Shown piece after piece: positions 56,893 to 64,000 of a stretch of DNA of 64,000 nucleotides. The stretch comes from Udeniomyces pyricola (taxonomy: Eukaryota; Basidiomycota; Tremellomycetes; Cystofilobasidiales; Mrakiaceae). Each line of letters opens with the position of its first letter. Position 1 is the first letter of the stretch. The notes beneath the pieces were generated by a model. That model was not told the origin of the DNA and searched no databases. It saw nothing but the letters and a program-made list of their open reading frames with translations. Where the stretch lies: the NCBI GenBank assembly GCA_039545295.1, contig BCIK01000011.1, positions 724,853 through 788,852 on the forward strand. Direction: 5' to 3'. Position numbers and translations under genes: made by a program.

Positions 56893-59800
56893 ATGGTCCA
56901 AGAAAAGAGCTACACTCAGAACGACTACTCCCACAGTGCCCCCATCGCTGCCAATCCGGGCTACCCTCAAGCCCCCCAGCCTATCTATTCCTCTCAGCAG
57001 CCGCCATACCCTCCTCCTACCGGCTACCCTCAGCAGTTCGCTCAGCCTCAGCAACAGTATGGCATGAACCAACAGTCGTACCCTCAACAGGCGTACAACG
57101 TTCCTCAGTCGGAGCAGCAGCCACCTGTCAAATACGATGGCCCCCAAGAAGGCGAGCGGTTTAGGCCCAAGAAGGTAACAACCCCCCCCCCCCCCTTCCC
57201 CTTCCCCTCCCCCCTCTTGCCCCTTCTTCACCCCGTCGATCATCCAACCATCTACAACGCGTCCGATCGGATACATCCCGACTGCATAGACTACGTTCAG
57301 GGTGCTCTCTGTAGTCTGATCATGGTTGATCGATGAGACTGATCGGAACAAACTAGGTCGCGTCATGACTGAAGCGAGCAAGCCATTTCCTTCTTTGAGC
57401 CAAGCCCGCAAGCTAACCAACCTTGCTTTCGTACGCGCGTTTCCAACCCTCGGTATCTCACTCCATCTTCCCATCCCTCCTTGCCTCATCTCCCATCAAT
57501 CACATGCTTCTTTCCAGAAAATCAACGACGTGTTCTTTTTGATCTTCTTCGTCGCTACGGTCATGGGGTTCACGGCAGTCTCGGGCATCGCGCTGCACGC
57601 ATGGGCTACCAACGGCGGGCTTGGGGGTGGTCTTGGTACGGGCAATGGAGGTTCAGCCGTAACAATCAATGCAAGCACGGCGTACCTGCTTGCTCTCGTT
57701 GGAGCGGCAGCACTGTGAGTGAGATTCCGTCCTAAAATCAGAATGAATATAGGATTCAACTACCGAGCCCGGCTGACACCCCCTTCTTGTCTATGTAAAT
57801 CCCTGTTTGATTAGCCTACTTTCTGTCCTGTACCTGATGTTGGTCCGGGCATTTACCAAGGCCATCATGGAAATTACGCTCGTTCTCACTGTGCGTCGGA
57901 CGATCGAACCAACCGCTTGCGGGGAGATGATATCACACGTCATCTGAATACGAGCCTCTCTCAATCCTTTTTCTTTCTTTTCTTTCTGTTCTTATTTTGT
58001 CGGGCAGGTCGTTATGAACGTTGGGCTTTGCATCTACTACTGGATCGTTGGCTACTACTCTGGAGCGTGAGTCTCTTCCTCCAAGATCGTGCTTGTCTCA
58101 AGCCTTTACGCAGCATGAAATCGACCTAACCCGACCTGTCCCGTTTCCTCTACAGTATCATCTTTACCATCGTCGCGGTTCTCTCTGTTCTCTCCTACTT
58201 CACCTTCCGCAAACGTATCCCTCTCGCCAAGATTCTTCTCCAAGTCGTCATTGATATCTCCAATCACCACAAGTCGGTCTATCTCGTCTGTATCATTGCC
58301 CTCCTCGTTCAGACGGCACTGTCCGTTTGGTTGGCCTTCACGCTCTCGGCGACTTATATCAAGTGGACCCCAGACTCTGCGGCGTGCTCTGCTACTGGTG
58401 GGTCGTGCAGCTCGGCGACGGTGACGGGATTGGTAGTCTTCGAGAGTGCGTGCACAGTTTTTTTTTTCCTTATTTGTCTATCGCTTGTCAACTGCGGGGA
58501 CATTGACAACATTCCTTTTTCTTTCCATCTTCGTCTAGTTTTCGCTTACCTCTGGATGTCACAAGTAATCGCTAACGTCGCCCTTGCGACGCTTGCTGGT
58601 GGAGCTTACGGGGGCTGGTTCGTCTTGACCTTCTCTTTTCTTTCGTTTCCATCTGATCTCATGTTCTTCATATACATAAAGAAATGGTCACCGACGCTCA
58701 AACTTTCGGCCTTGACACACCATGCTTCATAGGTATTACTACGGCCCCGCGTATGAGGGAGCCATGCCCAAGAGCCCTAACCTTAAGAGTTTCGTCCGAG
58801 CCTCGACGCTCTCGCTCGGTTCTATCGCGTTTGGCTCGCTCATCGTCACCATGTTCGTTTTTTTGTTTTTCACTTGTTCTCGTGTTACGGTTGACAACGC
58901 CTGAGTACCTGTCTTTGTCTGGGACCGGACCTTTTTCCACTTTCTCTCTCAACGTTCAAGCATGTTCTGACCCTTTTTGATCCCTTGAACCTCATTCGCG
59001 TCTTGTCGGTCACGAAACGTTTCTGCGTTCCTCCACTTCCCTTGTTTTCCTGTGCTCGATCATCAGCCTCGAGCTTCTTCGCATGTTCCTCCGAGCTTTC
59101 CGACAGAATGCCGCCGCGGGAGGCGATCAGATCGCTGCCATTTTTGCTTGTCTAGCCGAGTGCTGCTTGGGATGCATTGAGAATTTGGTCGCGTGGTTCA
59201 ACCGATACGCGTATATCGAGGTTCGTTCTGGACAGATCATCTTCTTTCTCTACTTCAGTCATGAAGAATGGGAGGGCTGATGACTAGTTGTTGATGTATC
59301 CCTCGAACATTTGTTGATGGCTCGCTCAGATTGCCTTGTATGGCAAAGCCTACGTGAGTTTCGATTTCATCTAGGCATTTCCTTTTTTTTTTTTCCTACA
59401 CCTCCTGCTTGTGTCCTGGTATCTTCTGTCGTTTGCAAATCCACGGCCAAAAGAAAAGAAGAAGAAAAAAAAAACTCTTCTCCGTTACTTACGCTCGACT
59501 TTGCTACCTTTCTTTCATTACCTCCTTCTTTCCTTCGTCTGCCTGATTGTTATCTAGATTCCTGCTGCCAAGGACACCTGGCGACTCATGAAAGATCGCG
59601 GAATCGATGCCCTCATCAACGATTCCCTCGTTGGCATGACTCTGTGAGTACTCGCCTCCTCTCTCTTTCCAGACGTGATGATATCCTGTCATAGTCTTTT
59701 CTGATTGATCGATTTGTCTTCTCGTTTTTCTCGCATGGTGACGATGGGTAGGACTTGGGGAGCTTATGTTATTGCGGCTTTGACCACGGCGTTTGGATAC

Positions 59801-60292
59801 TTCTACCTTCGATGTACGTCTCTTGCTCAAGGAACTCAATCTCTGTTTGTCTTTGATTTCCCATTCGTCAACTAACCCTTACCTAACTCCTCGCTCTTTA
59901 TCTTCTCTTTCCACTTTGTCTTTCACGTTCAGACACCAACCCATCGTACAATGCCTCGGGTGATTACACGCCCGTGATCATGCTTTACTCGTTCCTCATC
60001 GGCTTCATGTCCGGCAACACGCTCGGTCAAGCGCTCGAAGGCGGTGTGTCAACCATCTTTGTTTGCCTGGGAGAAGATCCCGCCATCTTGGCTCAGAGAA
60101 GTCCCTTGTTGTTCGAGGAGATCAGGAGGAATTATCGTGAGTCGTGACGGGACGTGCTTGGTTCTGTTTTTTTTTTTTACATTGGTTAGAAGTGAGAACG
60201 TTTCGCTTATGTTGACTGTGACGTTGTTTGCTTTCGGTTTTTTTTCTTTTCTTTAAAAAGCTCGGGTCGTTGAAGGTATCCCCAACGTCTAA
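56893..60292 (+). CDS. PNS1: Choline-transporter-like protein (PNS1/CTL family)
   Basis: Multi-pass plasma-membrane protein of the CTL family; transport substrate in fungi is unproven. The ATG at 56893 begins a cytosolic Pro/Gln/Tyr-rich tail (MVQEKSYTQNDYSHSAPIAA, with YPQ repeats). Membrane exons follow: DVFFLIFFVATVMGFTAVSG, YLLALVGAAALLLSVLYLML, VVMNVGLCIYYWIVGYYSGA, and FAYLWMSQVIANVALATLAG. The conserved CTL core is AEGGDQIAAIF-like (AAGGDQIAAIFACLAECCLG) then CIENLVAWFNRYAYIE, a 24-nt exon IALYGKAY, and IPAAKDTWRLMKDRGIDALI. The C-terminal part is DPAILAQRSPLLFEEIRRNY-PRVVEGIPNV at 60292. About thirteen exons. A 20-C tract begins six bases after the stop codon. Confidence 0.9.
57182..57195. 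repeat. Poly-C tract, 14 bp, PNS1 intron 1
   Basis: Fourteen C just inside the 5' end of the first PNS1 intron, after donor GTAACA. Confidence 0.85.
59327..59350 (+). other. 24-nt microexon of PNS1
   Basis: Eight codons encoding IALYGKAY between acceptor CTCAG and donor GTGAGT, phase 0 on both sides. It completes the family motif AYIEIALYGKxxxPAAKDTW. Confidence 0.85.
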
Positions 60293-61286
60293 AACCTCCC
60301 CCCCCCCCCCCCCCCCCTCTCTCTCCTTTGCCCGCACCAACCATGTTCTTTAATCCGTTTATACACTTCCCGATGTAAATCCAACCAAACGAACGCCCCT
60401 CCGAATCTCGTAAGAAAGGAACGACTACCAGCCTATAATACATGCCCTCTTTGCTTGTTCTTCTTCCTCTTTTTGATGATTCTTGTTCTCCGCACACGCG
60501 TGTAGAGAGTCCCTAGGTATCCGAATTCTTTCTTGAGGTCTCTTCCGATTTCATGAATAGATTTCTGTTTTTCCTCAGGAGGGATCCTTTTTCGTTTTCT
60601 TTCTTGACTGGATAATCCCTTCGTAATTATATATATATGTGCCTGGCCTTTCTCCCCGTTCTTCTCATCTGTTTCCTTCCTTTTGAGATCAACCTTGAAT
60701 CAACATGACACCATGACGACCCCCAACGGACCCCTTGATAATTGAAGCTAAGGTCCAAGAGCTTCCAGATGCACGCCAACGGCAAGCAAGCCACGCTCTA
60801 GCCACGCTCTGCACGGCGCTTGGTTTACTGGAGGGTGTAGCTCAACAGCTATGCGCGCATATATTATATGCACGGTTGACGTGAGACCATTATGATGATG
60901 AACTGATATTGATACAAAGGCGCCTATGATGTGATGAGATACTGAGATGGATCCGAGACACGAAGTTGTAGGCGAGAGAGACCTGTCACTAAACTAGAAG
61001 AGAAATCGGTTATGGCACTACACAGTAGAGAAAGAGAGGGAGAGAGAGAGAGAGATGTTCAGGGATTCAGACAGAGAGAGAGCCTAAGACAGCAGCCGGA
61101 GAAGATTGATGATGGCCCACACTTTCATGAAAAGAATAGAAAAAAAGAAGAAAAAGGAAAACTAAAGAGGGTGATGTACACTACATGACAACTACAAAGA
61201 GACCTGAAAACTTGTACAACCCCTCGATGAGTCTTTCCCCCCCCTTCCCCCCCCCCCTTCCCCACCTACCGCCACCGAACTCCAGC
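60293..61286. other. Convergent 3' region
   Basis: About 990 bp between PNS1 (+) and the F-box/LRR gene (-). It contains a 20-bp poly-C, ATATATATATGTG near 60630, and (GA)n near 61036-61056. C-rich stretches lie at 61232-61262. No RNA or protein gene is recognised. Confidence 0.55.
60298..60317. repeat. Poly-C tract, 20 bp, at PNS1 stop codon
   Basis: Twenty C starting six bases past the TAA (60290-60292), so it is in the 3' UTR. Confidence 0.9.
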
Positions 61287-64000
61287 TTACATGATCATAC
61301 AGCTGTTTGACCTTCCAGCCGTCTCCGGTCCATTCCCAATTCCACCACCACCACCTTCTTCACCCGCTGCTCCACCACCACCGCCATTGCCTCCAACATC
61401 CAATACAGGACCCGCTTCTCGCGAGACCCCTCCATCGCCTATGCCCAATGCACCTCCCATCAACACCACCATCCCACCCCCACCTCCACTTCTCCATCCA
61501 ACAAATCTCCTCACTCCACTACCTCCAGCACCACCAGTAACACTTCCCCTTGCCGTACCATTCAAGACGACCATAGTTTCAAGCCGTCTTGTCCCACCGC
61601 CATGACCCTGACCTCCTCCTCGATGATCTTCACCCCTACTACCACCACCTCGAGTCCGACCATTACTCCCCCATTCCTCTTCATCCTCCTCATCCTGCCA
61701 TCCACTCGATCCCTCTCCTCGTTGTCGTCGTCGACGATCTCGCTCAACCATCGCGAGCCTCATGGCTTCCTTACCAACTTCCATCTTCACCCGATCGACG
61801 AGCAACCAGCCTTGGAAACTGAGGAGGACAGGTGCCTTTGGATCGAGCTCGTTCCTGCCCGTCGTCATCATAGTCGTCGATGGCGAGTCGGAAGGGGGCT
61901 GAGAGGGATGATGATGACGATGATGATGATGATGATGACGGTGAGCAGAAGACGAAGAATGAGGAGATATAAAATTAGAAAGATGTGTTGAGGCGCCCGT
62001 GACAGACGCGCCCATCTCTCCTCGTTGAGGTGGAGAATGAACAAATTGATCGTTCTCTTGCAACGCTTGCTGTTGCTGATGTTGCTGGTACTCGAATGGC
62101 GTAAATGCCCACCCGCGGGAACCAGGTCTCGGCCGACTCGGCGAGACAGGATCGGCATAGGCGTTTGTGAGGAGGTGTTTGGAGATGATTCGACTGTCGA
62201 GCACGGAGAGTTGCATGAGTGGAAGAGCACCGGTGGTCTTGTAGGTGTGAGGGACTAGAGCTGGAGTCGAAGTTGTGTCAGTGTTGGGATCGTTGACGAC
62301 TGAGGGGGGTCGAAGACGGTTGGAGGAGAGTCGAAGGAATTCGGAGAGAACCGAGTCGGGAAGGAGCGTATTCTGACAACGAAAAGAAGAAAATTAAGAG
62401 ACAGGTGGAAAGAAGAGATATAAAAAAAAAATAGAAGAGTCAAATCGATGAAAAATGACAAAAGAAATTTTAGCTTAAAACAAAAGGCTTTCGAGGAAGA
62501 AAAGTAGCGGCCGATGTCTCAAGTTGGAGAAAAACTCACGTCGGCTTCCAAGACCCTCAACATGGGACAATGCTTCAACAGCCTTAGAAATCCATCCTCT
62601 GTGAGTCTTCCTGCGAACGCGACATTCAACACCTCGAGACGAGACGACGATGACAGCGAGTTTGAGCCTGGAAACTCGACCTGGGAATTCCCGGGAACGA
62701 CCTCCTCTCGATCGACACCGAGGGCGTCGAGGACACGATCTGTGATTCCCGTCGCATCCTCAAGATCGACCCTCTCCAGTAGCGGGCAAGAGTGCAGAAG
62801 ATCGACCAAAGCTTCATCACCTCTCGTCCCAACACCACCGCCTTGACCTCCTGCTCCGCCGCCTCCTTGGCCTAACCCATCACCTAAACCTTCTCCTCCA
62901 ACACCCATTCCCTCTCTCAGCCGCTCCCCGCTCAGCCAACCTGCGAGTTCAAGAAACTTCAACTCTGGGCTGCTCCCTGCGAGGATCCTCAGGCTACGGC
63001 CCGTCAATCGCATGGAACTGGATAGGTTGAGATGTCGAAGCCGGGTCTGCCGCTTGTAGTAGAGTTGAGACGAAGTCGGATCAAGACCCATCTGCTTCGA
63101 AGTCTGGACGATGAAATGTTGCGAAGATGTTGACGGAGGGTCTTTGAGCGACGGTGAAGCGGGCTGAACGATAAAAGAGAACAGATGCTCGTCTCGAAGG
63201 GAGCGGCAGTGGGAGAGATCGAGGGTGACGAGATGAGGCATGGACTCCGCGAGGAGAGTGAAAAAGGAACTGTCGACGGAAGCCAAATTGGCAAGATAGA
63301 GATGCTGCATGGGCGAAGCGGTAGGATGCTTGGCGAGTTGGCCGACACCCGCCGCAGTGATATTAGTGCATCGTGAGACGTTGAGCGAGGAAAGGTCTGG
63401 GCAGCAGCTTGCAAGGATTGAGAGCGTCGAGTTTGAGACAGATCCTAAGCCTTTGAGGTTGCACGTCTGAAGAAAGGGAGAATTGGCAAGCAAATGATGA
63501 AGGGCGTTGGAGGAGAAGCTGCGACAGCCTTGAAGGTCGAGTCGAGTGAGAAGCGTCGAATCCTCGCTCAACGCAGGAAAAGCCCTCGGGCTAAATACGG
63601 GTCGAGGGATGAAGTTTGGGCGTCCTGCATGGCTCGACTCGTACGAAGCTTGGGTGAGGTTAGAAGTTGAGGCAGAGAGCGCGATGGCGTGCAGAGTCGC
63701 GGACGAAATCGATGCAAAGCCCCGAAGATCGAGCGTCCTCAAGAACGTCGAAGCCCTTGCGGCAATGGTAAGAACAGTTTGGGTTGGTATAGACGTGATC
63801 GAGAGCGGTACTAGGTAAGAGGTCTTTGACGACGCGGTCGAGCGCGCTGGTAGGGCGAGCGAAAGGTGATTGAAAGGCCGGATCGAGAACGTCACCCAGA
63901 GAGTGCCGTCAAAGACCAGAGACTGCCATCCTCTTGAGACCCTGGAGAACTTGATGAGTTCACGTCTGGCACCGACGAGACCGGACCAACGCTCATCCGC
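61287..64000 (-). CDS. F-box/leucine-rich-repeat protein with CaaX box (5' part beyond window)
   Basis: Partial at the right edge; the N-terminus is outside. The visible start reads ARRELIKFSRVSRGWQSLVF then DGTLW, the second half of an F-box that binds Skp1. FBXL/AMN1-type leucine-rich repeats follow: LTRLDLQGCRSFSSNALHHL, LQTCNLKGLGSVSNSTLSIL, LSSLNVSRCTNITAAGVGQL, LVTLDLSHCRSLRDEHLF, LRHLNLSSSMRLTGRSLRIL, and LLERVDLEDATGITDRVLDA. A Gly-rich insert interrupts the late repeats. One intron (about 62540-62375) precedes a low-complexity tail with a His-rich block (from (GAT)n on the plus strand), RGGG repeats and poly-Gly. The last residues, SNSCMIM, form a CaaX box with Met at the end, so farnesylation and membrane attachment are predicted. 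It is a likely SCF substrate adaptor at a membrane. Confidence 0.82.

Noticed and set aside
59660..59720. GTGATGA followed by CTGA in a PNS1 intron, a possible box C/D snoRNA.
   Set aside because: Only about 30 nt separate the boxes and no terminal stem pairs, too short for the class.
60825..60900. Sequence GGTGTAGCTCAACAGC near 60833 looked like part of a tRNA D-arm.
   Set aside because: No matching acceptor stem, anticodon arm or T-arm follows.
61291..61990. Plus-strand Pro-rich frames opposite the F-box/LRR gene tail.
   Set aside because: They are complements of the Gly/Arg-rich coding exon and have no independent features.

Overview
The window is nuclear DNA of an intron-rich filamentous or yeast-like basidiomycete. 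A Pucciniomycotina red-yeast-type genome fits best, but I infer this from style and cannot prove it. Most genes are split by many short GT-AG introns with CTRAC/CTNAC branch points. Coding exons have balanced GC content, and intergenic DNA is compact. (C)n/(G)n tracts, CT microsatellites and AT-only palindromes interrupt the noncoding DNA. I recognise nineteen protein genes, and all are ordinary eukaryotic nuclear genes. There is no sign of plasmid, phage, CRISPR or bacterial DNA.

Layout, left to right: WDR75/Nan1-type U3 snoRNP protein (-); mitochondrial ribosomal protein uL1 (+); small single-pass membrane protein with a PPxY tail (+); epsilon-COP (+); AATase-like O-acyltransferase (-); Kre9/Knh1-like Ser/Thr-rich GPI protein (+); golgin-like coiled-coil protein (-); ALG3 mannosyltransferase (+); NUDCD1-like CS-domain protein (-); Clr4/DIM-5-like SET methyltransferase (+); 2-methylisocitrate lyase (+); phosphoketolase (-); SAP plus F-box-like protein (-); COA5/Pet191 (+); holo-ACP synthase (-); vacuolar Ca2+/H+ antiporter (+); a ~2,100-residue acidic disordered protein (-); PNS1/CTL choline-transporter-like protein (+); and an F-box/LRR protein with a C-terminal CaaX box (-), cut by the right edge.

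The most interesting locus is inside the WDR75 gene. Between two WD-repeat exons lie about 1.26 kb (2062-3323) that read as four consecutive introns of 297, 341, 304 and 320 bp. They are separated by zero-length exons: each acceptor AG is followed directly by a good GT donor. Each unit has its own branch point, pyrimidine tract and one predicted box C/D snoRNA. Three snoRNAs are paralogues (two share an exact 91-bp stretch) with the same antisense element to a conserved LSU rRNA segment. The fourth carries, directly upstream of box D, a 10-nt antisense to 5.8S rRNA that by the box D+5 rule targets the G equivalent to human G75. The gene for an SSU-processome protein therefore appears to host a snoRNA cluster in which recursive splicing keeps one snoRNA per intron without exons between.

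Elsewhere the genes are housekeeping. They cover ribosome biogenesis (WDR75, uL1m), secretion and glycosylation (epsilon-COP, golgin, ALG3), mitochondria (COA5, AcpS, uL1m), and carbon metabolism (methylisocitrate lyase and phosphoketolase, convergent neighbours). Exon boundaries given here were read by eye from frame and splice motifs, so they are approximate unless exact positions are stated.
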